From Campylobacterota bacterium (GTDB lineage: Bacteria > Campylobacterota > Campylobacteria > Campylobacterales > Sulfurimonadaceae), in contig JAMCPS010000172.1 in assembly GCA_023379705.1 (NCBI GenBank), positions 1 through 38,443 on the forward strand: a stretch of 38,443 bases of DNA, read 5' to 3'. Shown here one piece after another: positions 17,274-26,812 of this stretch; the first letter of the stretch is position 1, and every line of letters starts with the position of its first letter. The translations under genes were made by a program, and so were the position numbers. A model generated the notes under the pieces. That model did not search any database, had not been told where the DNA came from, and worked only from the letters and a program-made list of their open reading frames with translations.

Positions 17274-18671
17274 ATGTTCCTATACGACAGTGTACAAAAA
17301 ACAAAATGCAAATTTGAACCGCTTATTGAGGGAAAAGTTTCCCTCTACGTTTGCGGACCGACCGTCTATGATGATGCTCATTTGGGGCATGCCAAGAGCG
17401 CATTGGCTTTTGATCTATTACGTCGTGTTTTGGAAGCCAATGGCTATCAAGTGACTTTTGCACGTAACATCACCGACATTGATGATAAAATTATTAACAA
17501 AGCTACAGAACTTGGAGTTGCTCCAAGCCAAATCGCTTCACGTTACACCGATGCCTACACCCGTGATATGAGCGCAATTGGGGTACGTCCTCCAACCCTT
17601 GAACCCAAAGCAACCGAATCTATTGACGCCATGGTGACAATGATTCAAAAACTTTTGGACAAAAAACACGCCTATACGATCAACAACGGCGATATTTATT
17701 TTGATACCGCCAGTGATAAAAACTATTTGAGCCTCTCAAACCGTCAAAGCAGCGAAAACATCAGCCGCGTTGAAAAAGTTTCTGAGAAAAAAAATGACGC
17801 TGATTTTGCTCTTTGGAAAGCAGTCCATGATGATACCATTTCATTTGATTCCCCTTTTGGTCCCGGACGTCCCGGATGGCATTTAGAATGTTCTGCCATG
17901 ATTGATAAATATTTTCCGACTCAAGAGATGTCCTATGCCATAGACATTCATGGCGGAGGGGCAGATCTGTTATTCCCTCACCACGAAAATGAAGCCGCAC
18001 AAACACGCTGTGCGACCAATCACGAATTAGCGCGCTATTGGATGCACAACGGTTTCATCAATGTTGATGGTGAAAAAATGTCCAAAAGTTTGGGGAACAG
18101 TTTTTTTCTCAAAGATGCCCTCAAAGCCTACCATGGCGAAGTGCTACGTTTTTATCTACTGAGCACCCACTACCGTGGTGACTTTAATTTTAATGAAGAG
18201 GATTTGATCGCTTCTAAAAAACGCCTTGATCGCCTATATCGACTCAAAAAACGTATTTTTGGGCTCACGGCGGAAGTCATCGATACCGAATTTAAAACGG
18301 CCTTGCTGGAGGTGCTTAGCGATGACCTGAATGTTTCCAAAGCGTACGCGCTTATCGATGAATTGATTTCTAATGCAAATGATGCGCTGGATGCGAATCC
18401 AAAAGACAAACTCTATCGCCAAAAACTTCTCTCTTCTCTTGGATTCATCGAAACCGTATTAGGATTCGGAGGTCAAAATCCGTATGAATATTTTCAATTC
18501 GGTCTGGATGAGGCGACAAAAGCTAAAATCGACGGCTTGATTTCAAAACGCTCCGAAGCCAAAGCACTCAAAGATTTCGCAGCTTCCGATGCGATTCGTG
18601 ATGAATTGATTAGTATGAATGTGTCGATCATGGACACGGTTAATGGAACGTTTTGGGAGATTAGTAATTGA
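17274..18671 (+). CDS. cysS: Cysteinyl-tRNA synthetase
   Basis: 465 aa; 'VCGPTVYDDAHLGHA' (HIGH-like), 'GGGADLLFPHHENE', 'KMSKSLGN'. Confidence 0.97.
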   Translation: MFLYDSVQKTKCKFEPLIEGKVSLYVCGPTVYDDAHLGHAKSALAFDLLRRVLEANGYQVTFARNITDIDDKIINKATELGVAPSQIASRYTDAYTRDMSAIGVRPPTLEPKATESIDAMVTMIQKLLDKKHAYTINNGDIYFDTASDKNYLSLSNRQSSENISRVEKVSEKKNDADFALWKAVHDDTISFDSPFGPGRPGWHLECSAMIDKYFPTQEMSYAIDIHGGGADLLFPHHENEAAQTRCATNHELARYWMHNGFINVDGEKMSKSLGNSFFLKDALKAYHGEVLRFYLLSTHYRGDFNFNEEDLIASKKRLDRLYRLKKRIFGLTAEVIDTEFKTALLEVLSDDLNVSKAYALIDELISNANDALDANPKDKLYRQKLLSSLGFIETVLGFGGQNPYEYFQFGLDEATKAKIDGLISKRSEAKALKDFAASDAIRDELISMNVSIMDTVNGTFWEISN

Positions 18672-20380
18672 AATTCAAAGATCTTTTAAAACGTTATTGG
18701 CCCTATATTAAAGGGTATAAATTTCATTTTACACTGGTTCTGATTGGTATTTTGTTGATGGCGGGGGCTACTGCATCCATCGCACACATCATGAAACTAA
18801 TAATTGATGATATGTTTATTAAAAAAGAGCAATATATGCTCTACTTCATCCCCATTCTTTTAATTACCGTTTATCTTTTAAAGTCTATTGGACGCTATAT
18901 GCAATCTGTTTCTACAACACATATTGGATTACATATTGTTTCAAGGCTTCGTGAAGATTTACTCGAAAAAATCATGCACATCGACATGCAATTTCTTTAC
19001 ATAAACCGTAGTGGTGAACTAATCTCCCGTATCACTAATGATATCACTCGTGTACAATACTTTGTATCAAGAATGCTTCCAGAACTTATACAGTCTATTT
19101 TTACAGTTATTGCATTAGTAAGCTATGTCATTTATCTCAACCCTACATTGGCTTTTTGGGCACTTGTTGTTGTCCCATTAGTCGTTGTTCCTCTTATAAA
19201 AATCACCCGTCGTTTAAAAAAACTATCTCACCGCTCTCAAGAAAAAAATGCTGATGTCGTTACCCGTCTCACTGAAGTATTCAACAACAATGAAATCATA
19301 AAAGCAAATGCTACTGAAAAATATGAGCTAAGCCGTTTTCGGGAAGAAAATGAACGTTTTTTCAAAATAAATATGAAATCCACATACACATCAGAACTAG
19401 TTTCACCATTGATGGAAATCATAGGAGCTACAGGACTTGCAGCTGTCATATTTGTTGGAGGACAACAAGTATATAGTGGACATATGAGTCCAGGAGATTT
19501 TACAGCTTTCCTAACCGCTGTGGGACAAACTTTTGATCCTTTACGACGCGTTAGCTCTATTTACAGTAAAATTCAAGATGCACAAGCTGCAAGCGAACGT
19601 ATTTTCGATATATTTGACCTCGATAATACCATCCAAGACGGTCCAAAAGAACTCTCTGAGGCCATTTCAAACGTAGAGTTTAAGAACGTGACACTCAAAT
19701 TTGGAGAAAAAACCGCTTTGGAAAACTTGAATCTCACCATTCACGCAGGACAAAACATTGCTCTTGTAGGACAAAGCGGCGGCGGGAAAAGTTCGCTGGT
19801 CAACCTGCTGCTTCGCTTTTACGATGCCGATGATGGATGTGTCATGATTAACAATCATAACATCAAAGAGTACACCCAAAACTCCCTGCGCCACCAAATC
19901 GCCAGTGTATCCCAACGGGTCTACATCTTCCAAGACACCCTTGCTGCCAATGTTGCCTATGGAAATGATGTTGATGAAGAAAAAGTCATCGAGGCCTTGA
20001 AAATGGCAGATGCAATCGAGTTTGCAATGAATCTGCCTGAGGGCATCTACACGATGATGCAAGAGTTTGGAGCCAATCTCTCAGGCGGTCAGCGTCAGCG
20101 CATTGCCATTGCCCGCGCTATTTACAAACACGCTTCTCTGCTTATTTTGGATGAAGCGACCAGTGCACTTGACAATGAGAGTGAAAAACGGATACAAAAT
20201 GCTCTTCATGAATACTCAAAAGACAAGATCACGGTTACCATTGCTCACCGTCTGAGTACCATCACCCATGCCGATGCTATTTTGTATTTTGAAGCGGGTA
20301 AAATCATTGCTCGAGGCACGCATCAAGAGCTTTTGGAAACCTCCGATGCCTACCGCCGTTTAGCGGGTGAAATGGTTTAA
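18668..20380 (+). CDS. ABC exporter, TMD-NBD fusion (MsbA-like)
   Basis: 570 aa; N-terminal TMs; Walker A 'GQSGGGKSS', signature 'LSGGQRQR', Walker B 'LLILDEATSALD'. TTG start overlaps the cysS stop. Confidence 0.92.
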   Translation: MKFKDLLKRYWPYIKGYKFHFTLVLIGILLMAGATASIAHIMKLIIDDMFIKKEQYMLYFIPILLITVYLLKSIGRYMQSVSTTHIGLHIVSRLREDLLEKIMHIDMQFLYINRSGELISRITNDITRVQYFVSRMLPELIQSIFTVIALVSYVIYLNPTLAFWALVVVPLVVVPLIKITRRLKKLSHRSQEKNADVVTRLTEVFNNNEIIKANATEKYELSRFREENERFFKINMKSTYTSELVSPLMEIIGATGLAAVIFVGGQQVYSGHMSPGDFTAFLTAVGQTFDPLRRVSSIYSKIQDAQAASERIFDIFDLDNTIQDGPKELSEAISNVEFKNVTLKFGEKTALENLNLTIHAGQNIALVGQSGGGKSSLVNLLLRFYDADDGCVMINNHNIKEYTQNSLRHQIASVSQRVYIFQDTLAANVAYGNDVDEEKVIEALKMADAIEFAMNLPEGIYTMMQEFGANLSGGQRQRIAIARAIYKHASLLILDEATSALDNESEKRIQNALHEYSKDKITVTIAHRLSTITHADAILYFEAGKIIARGTHQELLETSDAYRRLAGEMV

Positions 20381-20400
20381 TTTTTACCCTTAAACCATTT
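20370..20400 (+). terminator. Perfect 11-bp inverted repeat at the 3' end of the ABC exporter gene (candidate terminator/attenuator hairpin)
   Basis: AAATGGTTTAA (20370-20380) / TTAAACCATTT (20390-20400), 9-nt loop; stem includes the stop codon; only a short T-run follows. Confidence 0.45.
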
Positions 20401-20405
20401 TAGAG

Positions 20406-20411
20406 TATAAT
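20406..20411 (+). promoter_or_regulatory. Candidate sigma70 -10 element for pyrD
   Basis: Perfect TATAAT 32 bp upstream of the pyrD ATG. Confidence 0.5.
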
Positions 20412-20443
20412 CGCACCAATTTATCACAAGAAGGCAAGTACCT

Positions 20444-21499
20444 ATGATCGATTACGAATCATTAAAACCGTGGTTATTCAAGCTTCAGCCCGAAAATGCA
20501 CATACATTAGGGGCTATTGCTTTACGCGGTGCCGGCCTATGTCCGCCTCTATTAAACCACTTTATCACTAAATATTTTGTCACGCATCCTTCTTTAACCC
20601 AAGAAATTTTTGGACGTACTTTTCTCAATCCGGTAGGCCTTGCCGCAGGTTTTGATAAGAACGCCACTATGATCGAGGGGACGCTAGCAATGGGATTTGG
20701 TTTCACCGAGATCGGTACCCTTACCCCAAAACCTCAAGAAGGCAATCCCCGTCCAAGGCTTTGGCGTCATATCGAAGAAGAGAGTTTGCAAAACGCGATG
20801 GGATTTAACAACGACGGATTGTTCCGTATTTCTCATCGTCTGAAAAATGTTTATCCTTTCAGCAGCCCAATCGGTGTCAATATCGGGAAAAATAAACTTA
20901 CCTCCGAAGAAAATACCCTCAAAGACTACACAACCCTCATTAAGGCATTGCATCCGTATGCCGACTATATGGTTATCAACATCTCTTCACCCAACACACC
21001 GGGATTACGTGATTTGCAAAATGAAGAGTTTATTGCACAGCTCTTTCAAACCGCTAAAACACTGACATCCAAACCGATCCTTCTCAAAATCGCTCCTGAT
21101 ATGTCTGAGGACCAAGCGGTAGCATTGTGTGTCCATGCAGTGGAGAGCGGAGCGGATGGCATCATTGCAACCAATACCACCGTTGATTATTCCCTTCTCA
21201 GCGACCCTGAAGACATCGGCGGAATCAGCGGTGAAGTGTTACGCGAACGCAGTTTTTATATATTTGATGCCATCGCACGAGAGCTGTATGGGAAAACGAC
21301 TCTTATCAGTGTCGGCGGTATTTCTACTCCTGAAGAAGCGTATCGCCGTATTCGTGCCGGAGCTTCCCTTGTTCAGTTGTACAGTTCTCTGATTTTCAAA
21401 GGGCCTGAAGTCGTTGAAGACATCAACACGGGTCTAATCGATTTACTCGTACAAGACGGTTATACCTCGATCACTCAAGCCATTGGCGCTGATCGTTAA
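20444..21499 (+). CDS. pyrD: Dihydroorotate dehydrogenase (quinone), class 2
   Basis: 351 aa; 'NPVGLAAGFDKNA', 'GFTEIGTLTPKPQEGNPRPRLWR', 'NISSPNTPGLRDLQ'. Confidence 0.97.
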   Translation: MIDYESLKPWLFKLQPENAHTLGAIALRGAGLCPPLLNHFITKYFVTHPSLTQEIFGRTFLNPVGLAAGFDKNATMIEGTLAMGFGFTEIGTLTPKPQEGNPRPRLWRHIEEESLQNAMGFNNDGLFRISHRLKNVYPFSSPIGVNIGKNKLTSEENTLKDYTTLIKALHPYADYMVINISSPNTPGLRDLQNEEFIAQLFQTAKTLTSKPILLKIAPDMSEDQAVALCVHAVESGADGIIATNTTVDYSLLSDPEDIGGISGEVLRERSFYIFDAIARELYGKTTLISVGGISTPEEAYRRIRAGASLVQLYSSLIFKGPEVVEDINTGLIDLLVQDGYTSITQAIGADR

Positions 21500-22800
21500 T
21501 GAAACTGCTCACGATATTATTTTTTACTCTAGGAACTTTAATGGCCACTTCTTTGCCTCACTACGAAACCCAAACGCTTTCCAATGGATTGCAAGTTGTT
21601 GCCATCCCTATGGACAATCATTCCGGTGTTATTTCTACCGATATCTTTTATAAAGTAGGAAGCCGCAATGAGGTCATGGGTAAAAGCGGTATCGCCCACA
21701 TGTTAGAGCACATGAACTTCAAATCCACCAAAAATCTCAAAGCGGGTGAATTTGACGAAGAGGTCAAAAGCATCGGCGGACTCAACAACGCATCTACGGG
21801 ATTTGACCATACACACTACTACATCAAATCTAGCAGCGACAATTTGGGAAAATCGCTCACACTCTTTGCCGAACTGATGCAAAATCTCAATCTCAAAGAC
21901 GAAGAGTTCCAGCCCGAGCGTAATGTCGTGGCTGAAGAGCGCCGCTGGAGAACCGATAACAACCCGATGGGCTATCTCTATTTTCGCCTATTTAACAGCG
22001 CCTATGTTTACCACTCTTATCACTGGACGCCAATCGGATTTATGAATGACATTCAAACATGGACGCTTCAAGACATCCAAGACTTTCATAAAACCTATTA
22101 TCAGCCAAAAAACGCGATTCTCGTCGTAACGGGTGACATCAAACCCCAAACAGTCTTCGCCGAGGCTCAAAAACATTTTGAAAGTGTTCCCAATACCGTT
22201 GATATCCCCTCAATGAAGATCGTTGAGCCCGAGCAAGACGGAGCACGACGTGTTATCGTTCACAAAGAAAGTGAAGTCGAGATGCTCGCGATCTCGTTTC
22301 CGATTCCCAATTTCCAACACGCCGATCAAGTGAAACTTTCAGCGATAAGCGAATTGCTCAGTTCTGGTAAGAGTTCACGTCTTTACCGCAAACTCGTCGA
22401 TGAAAAACGCCTTGTAAACCAAATACATGCCTACAATATGGAAACCATCGATCCGGGCGTCTTTTTGTTTTTAGCCATTGCGAACAAAGGGGTTACTGCT
22501 GAAGTTATTGAAAAAGAGCTTTGGAAAGAGATTAAAGCACTGCAAGCAAAACCGGTCAAAAAAGCGGAATTGGATAAAATCAAAATCAATACCCGTGCTG
22601 ATTTCATCTATTCATTAGAGAGTTCTACCTCAGTAGCGGAACTGTTTGGAAGCTACCTCGCACGTGGCGATATTTCCCCTCTCGAGCGTTATGAATCTTC
22701 GATCAATGCACTCACGCCCTCTGATATCCAAGAAACAGCTAAGCGCTATTTTGACATTGACAAATCAACCACCATCATTTTACGTAAAGGTCAAAAATGA
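21499..22800 (+). CDS. M16 family zinc peptidase (processing-peptidase-like)
   Basis: 433 aa; signal peptide; HxxEH motif 'HMLEHMNF'; 'ERNVVAEERR'. Confidence 0.93.
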   Translation: MKLLTILFFTLGTLMATSLPHYETQTLSNGLQVVAIPMDNHSGVISTDIFYKVGSRNEVMGKSGIAHMLEHMNFKSTKNLKAGEFDEEVKSIGGLNNASTGFDHTHYYIKSSSDNLGKSLTLFAELMQNLNLKDEEFQPERNVVAEERRWRTDNNPMGYLYFRLFNSAYVYHSYHWTPIGFMNDIQTWTLQDIQDFHKTYYQPKNAILVVTGDIKPQTVFAEAQKHFESVPNTVDIPSMKIVEPEQDGARRVIVHKESEVEMLAISFPIPNFQHADQVKLSAISELLSSGKSSRLYRKLVDEKRLVNQIHAYNMETIDPGVFLFLAIANKGVTAEVIEKELWKEIKALQAKPVKKAELDKIKINTRADFIYSLESSTSVAELFGSYLARGDISPLERYESSINALTPSDIQETAKRYFDIDKSTTIILRKGQK

Positions 22801-23690
22801 ATCTAGTCACAGGCTCTACAACCGCACTCATTACTCCATTCAAAAACGGAAAATTGGATGAGCAAAAGTACGCTGATCTGATACGCAGACAAATTGCCAA
22901 CGGGATCAATGCCGTTTGTCCTGTGGGCACTACGGGTGAGAGTGCAACGCTTAGCTATGACGAAGACCGTATCTGCATGGAAATTGCCGTAGCAGTGTGC
23001 AAGGGCACCAATACCAAGGTTCTCGCAGGCGCAGGAAGTAACTCAACAGCCGAAGCGATCGAAGCCGCAAAAGTTGCCCAAAAATGCGGTGTTGATGCGA
23101 TATTCTCTGTAGCTCCTTATTATAATAAGCCTTCTCAAGAGGGTTTGTATCAGCATTACAAAGCAATCGCGCAATCAGTGGGCGATCTCCCTTTTATGCT
23201 CTACAATGTTCCGGGACGTACCGTTGTAGACATCAGTGCTGATACCGTTATTCGACTCTTTGATGATGTAGAAAATATCTACGGTATCAAAGAAGCAACC
23301 GGCAGTATTGAGCGTACGATAGAACTGCTTTCACGCAGACCTGATCTAAAAGTATTTTCAGGGGATGATGCGATTGACTACGCTATTTTGGCATGTGGCG
23401 GCGCTGGAATCACCTCTGTGACTTCCAACCTGTTACCTGATATGAAAAGTCAGTTGGTTGCCAAAGCATTAGCGGGTGATTTTGAGGGTTCAAAAGCAAT
23501 CAACGATACGCTGTATCCGATTAACAAAGCTCTCTTTGTTGAATCCAATCCGGTTATGATCAAAGCCGCTATGTACATCGCAGGTCTTATCGATACCTTG
23601 GAATATCGCCTTCCCCTCGTTGCACCAAGCGCAGCCAACCTAAAAATGATTAAAGAAGTCATGAAAAATTACACGATTCAAGGAGCATAA
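22797..23690 (+). CDS. dapA: 4-hydroxy-tetrahydrodipicolinate synthase
   Basis: 297 aa; 'GTTGESATLSYDE', 'APYYNKPSQEGLYQHYKAIA', 'YNVPGRT', 'GIKEATG'. Confidence 0.97.
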   Translation: MNLVTGSTTALITPFKNGKLDEQKYADLIRRQIANGINAVCPVGTTGESATLSYDEDRICMEIAVAVCKGTNTKVLAGAGSNSTAEAIEAAKVAQKCGVDAIFSVAPYYNKPSQEGLYQHYKAIAQSVGDLPFMLYNVPGRTVVDISADTVIRLFDDVENIYGIKEATGSIERTIELLSRRPDLKVFSGDDAIDYAILACGGAGITSVTSNLLPDMKSQLVAKALAGDFEGSKAINDTLYPINKALFVESNPVMIKAAMYIAGLIDTLEYRLPLVAPSAANLKMIKEVMKNYTIQGA

Positions 23691-24467
23691 ATGACGAACA
23701 TGAAAGGCAAAACACTGGTAATTACCGGAGCCACCAAAGGAATCGGTCAAGCCATCGCTGAAAAATTTGCACAAAATGGTGTCAACATCGCATTTACCTA
23801 CAATTCGAACGCTGAAACTGCCGCTGTGTTGGCACAAGGACTCGAAGAAAAATACGGGGTCAAAGCACGCGCCTATCCACTTAATATTTTAGAAACAGAC
23901 GAATTCAAACCTCTTTTTGAAGCAATCGATGCTGATTTTGACCGTGTTGACTTTTTTGTCAGCAATGCAATGATTTATGGCCGTCCCGTTGTTGGCGGAT
24001 ACGGTAAGTTTATGCGTCTAAAACCGCGTGGTCTTAACAATATCTATACTGCAACAGTAAACGCATTTGTCGTGGGAACTCAAGAAGCGGCAAAACGTAT
24101 GGAAAAAGTGGGCGGTGGTGCCGTTGTCACCATGTCCAGTACGGGTAATCTCATCTACATCGAAAACTATGCGGGTCACGGAACCAACAAAGCGGCAGTA
24201 GAAGCGATGAGCCGTTATGCCGCAGTGGAGCTAGGCGAGATGAATATCCGTGTCAATGCCGTTTCAGGAGGCCCTATCGACACCGATGCCCTCAAAGCAT
24301 TCACCAACTACGAAGAGGTCAAAGCCGAAACCATCAGACGCTCTGCGATGAACCGCATGGGAAGTCCAAACGATATTGCAGGAGCCGTTTATTTTCTCTG
24401 TACCGAAGAAGCAGGCTGGATTACAGGTCAAACGATCGTTGTTGATGGTGGAACTACGTTTAGATGA
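23691..24467 (+). CDS. fabL: SDR family enoyl-ACP reductase, FabL-like
   Basis: 258 aa; Rossmann 'TGATKGIGQAIA'; 'YAGHGTNKAA' (Yx6K); 'VNAVSGGPIDTDALKAF' close to B. subtilis FabL 'VNAVSGGAIDTDALKHF'. Confidence 0.8.
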   Translation: MTNMKGKTLVITGATKGIGQAIAEKFAQNGVNIAFTYNSNAETAAVLAQGLEEKYGVKARAYPLNILETDEFKPLFEAIDADFDRVDFFVSNAMIYGRPVVGGYGKFMRLKPRGLNNIYTATVNAFVVGTQEAAKRMEKVGGGAVVTMSSTGNLIYIENYAGHGTNKAAVEAMSRYAAVELGEMNIRVNAVSGGPIDTDALKAFTNYEEVKAETIRRSAMNRMGSPNDIAGAVYFLCTEEAGWITGQTIVVDGGTTFR

Positions 24468-25018
24468 TCAATCTCCCCAATCTCCTCGCATTCTCACGCC
24501 TTCTCATCGCTCCCGTGATGTTTTGGGTGATTCTCAATCCGCAAGTTTTTACCGATAACGGCTGGCATATTAGCTGGAGCTACTATACCGCATCATTGCT
24601 GTTTGTCCTTGCCAGTGTTACCGATTTTTTTGATGGCTACATCGCACGCCAGCTCGATCAAATTACCATCGTCGGGCAAATTCTCGATCCTTTGGCCGAT
24701 AAAATGCTCACTTTGGCTGCTTTTTTAGGTCTTATGATGGCCGGTGTTGCTTCGCCATGGGCAATTTATATCATTATCGGACGTGAGTTGTTTATCACAA
24801 GCCTCCGTACCCTCTCCATCTCGATCGGAATTGATGTAAGTGCTTCATTCATGGGTAAAGTCAAAACCGTTATTCAGATGATTGCTATTGGATTTTTGCT
24901 CATGCATTGGGATGGTGGAAATATTCTTTTGTGGATAGCAGTTGCTGTTACGGTCTATTCCGGCGGTGAATATCTCTCAGGTTTTGCAAAAGCATACCGT
25001 AGCAAGGAAATCGCATGA
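24464..25018 (+). CDS. pgsA: CDP-diacylglycerol--glycerol-3-phosphate 3-phosphatidyltransferase
   Basis: 184 aa; CDP-alcohol phosphotransferase motif 'SVTDFFDGYIARQLDQITIVGQILDPLADK'. Confidence 0.95.
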   Translation: MINLPNLLAFSRLLIAPVMFWVILNPQVFTDNGWHISWSYYTASLLFVLASVTDFFDGYIARQLDQITIVGQILDPLADKMLTLAAFLGLMMAGVASPWAIYIIIGRELFITSLRTLSISIGIDVSASFMGKVKTVIQMIAIGFLLMHWDGGNILLWIAVAVTVYSGGEYLSGFAKAYRSKEIA

Positions 25019-26067
25019 GTTGGATTGTTTCCCTCGCCGTTTTATCTGCCCTTATCTTTTTTCATGAATTAGGGCATTACTCTGCCGCTAAATTTTTTGG
25101 TGTCTTCGTGGAAGTATTCAGTATTGGATTTGGTAAAAAACTTTTTTCATTCAACTGGCTTGGAACGCAATGGCAAATCTGCGCTATTCCTTTGGGCGGT
25201 TATGTCAAAATGAAAGGGCAGGATGATCTGGACCCGACACTCATCAGCAGTGATAATGACAGTTACAATTCAAAAAAGCCTTGGCAGCGGATCATCATCC
25301 TGCTTGCAGGACCTCTTGCAAACTTTTTACTCGCTTGGTTTTTGTTTTATGCCATTGCTCTTGGTGGGCCAAAAGCACTCTCTCCGGTTATCGGTATGGT
25401 TTCTGTCAATTCACCGGCCAGTGTTGCGGGTCTTCAAAAAAATGACCGTATTCTCTCTGTAGACGGTGAAGCGATAACGCAGTGGAATGAACTTTCTGAT
25501 TTCATTATGTCATCTACGGGTAATTTGACACTGCAAATACAGCGTGAAAATACACTGCAATTTATCACCCTCACCCCTCGCATCAGTGAATCCACCAATA
25601 TGTTCAAGGAAAAGATTCAAAAAAGGATGGTAGGCATCGCACCCTCTGGCGAAACACATATTCTTGATTTGACACTTGCACAAGGGCTTGTTTATGCTTC
25701 AAAAGAGACCCTTAATGCTTCATTAATGATTTTTCAAAGCGTCCAGAAACTGATTACCGGCGTTGTCCCTGCCAAGGAGCTTGGAGGTGTTGTCAGCATC
25801 GTACAAATCACTGCCGATGCTACCCAATACGGATGGATAAGTCTCTTTTTCTTTGCGGCACTCATCTCCGTCAATCTGGGGGTTTTGAATCTTCTTCCTA
25901 TCCCTGCTTTGGATGGAGGACATATCATCTTCAATCTTTACGAAATGATTCGTAAAAAAGCCCCCAGTGAAGCTGTCATCACTCAACTCACTATAGGCGG
26001 ATGGGTTATCTTGCTGGGACTTATGACTTTGGGTTTATACAACGATATAACGAGATTAATGCAATGA
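25015..26067 (+). CDS. rseP: Site-2 protease family, RseP-like zinc metalloprotease
   Basis: 350 aa; 'HELGHY' (HExxH), single PDZ region, 'IPALDGGHIIF'. Confidence 0.93.
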   Translation: MSWIVSLAVLSALIFFHELGHYSAAKFFGVFVEVFSIGFGKKLFSFNWLGTQWQICAIPLGGYVKMKGQDDLDPTLISSDNDSYNSKKPWQRIIILLAGPLANFLLAWFLFYAIALGGPKALSPVIGMVSVNSPASVAGLQKNDRILSVDGEAITQWNELSDFIMSSTGNLTLQIQRENTLQFITLTPRISESTNMFKEKIQKRMVGIAPSGETHILDLTLAQGLVYASKETLNASLMIFQSVQKLITGVVPAKELGGVVSIVQITADATQYGWISLFFFAALISVNLGVLNLLPIPALDGGHIIFNLYEMIRKKAPSEAVITQLTIGGWVILLGLMTLGLYNDITRLMQ

Positions 26068-26741
26068 ATACACTGGAACAAAAACGTCATTTTGATGCAA
26101 TCATTGAGAAAATTGAACGTGCACGTATTCGTGTAAGCGAACATCATATTGTTAAAATCGTTGCCGCGAGTAAATATGTGGAGGCAGATGCCATACGTGA
26201 TATGTACGCCATCGGTCAACGTGCTTTTGGTGAGAATAAAGTCCAAGACTTGAAAATAAAAGCTGACTTACTGGACGAACTTCCCTTGGAATGGCATTTT
26301 ATCGGGACACTGCAAAAAAATAAAATAAATCAACTTTTGGGTATCCGTCCTCATATGATCCACTCTATTGATTCTCTTGATCTAGCACGTGCACTTCAAG
26401 AGCGCCTCTGTAGAGAAAACCAAACACTGCGCGCACTTGTGCAAGTCAATTCTGCCTACGAAGAGAGTAAATCAGGCTTCACCCCCGAAGAGTTCTTGGA
26501 TCGTTACGCACAAATCGCGAATGAGTGTCCTAATCTTCATCTTCAAGGAATTATGAGTATCGGTGCGCATACCGATGATCTCAAAATTGTCCAAAAAAGT
26601 TTTGAAACAACCCGTTCTTTATTTGAGAAGATTCCCGATGCAACCACATGTTCTATGGGGATGAGCAGTGATTTTGAGCTTGCAATAGAGTGCGGGTCTA
26701 ACCTCGTACGCTTAGGATCTATTCTTTTTACACAAAAATAG
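26064..26741 (+). CDS. YggS-family PLP homeostasis protein
   Basis: ATG at 26064 overlaps the rseP stop (ATGA), a better start than 26001. 'IVAASKYVEADAIRDMYAIGQRAFGENKVQDLKIKADLL', 'WHFIGTLQKNKI', 'CSMGMSSDFELAIECGSNLVRLGS'. Confidence 0.95.
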   Translation: MNTLEQKRHFDAIIEKIERARIRVSEHHIVKIVAASKYVEADAIRDMYAIGQRAFGENKVQDLKIKADLLDELPLEWHFIGTLQKNKINQLLGIRPHMIHSIDSLDLARALQERLCRENQTLRALVQVNSAYEESKSGFTPEEFLDRYAQIANECPNLHLQGIMSIGAHTDDLKIVQKSFETTRSLFEKIPDATTCSMGMSSDFELAIECGSNLVRLGSILFTQK

Positions 26742-26812
26742 TTTTTTAATATTCAGTTAAGGAAATGAGATTTTTATGCTATCATTAGTACAAAAATATT
26801 ACAGGATTTTGA

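Noticed and set aside
19667-20062. 131-aa minus-strand ORF
   Set aside because: Antisense to the NBD of the ABC exporter.
26001-26063. N-terminal extension of the YggS ORF
   Set aside because: Lies inside rseP; the ATG at 26064 overlapping the rseP stop gives the expected protein length.
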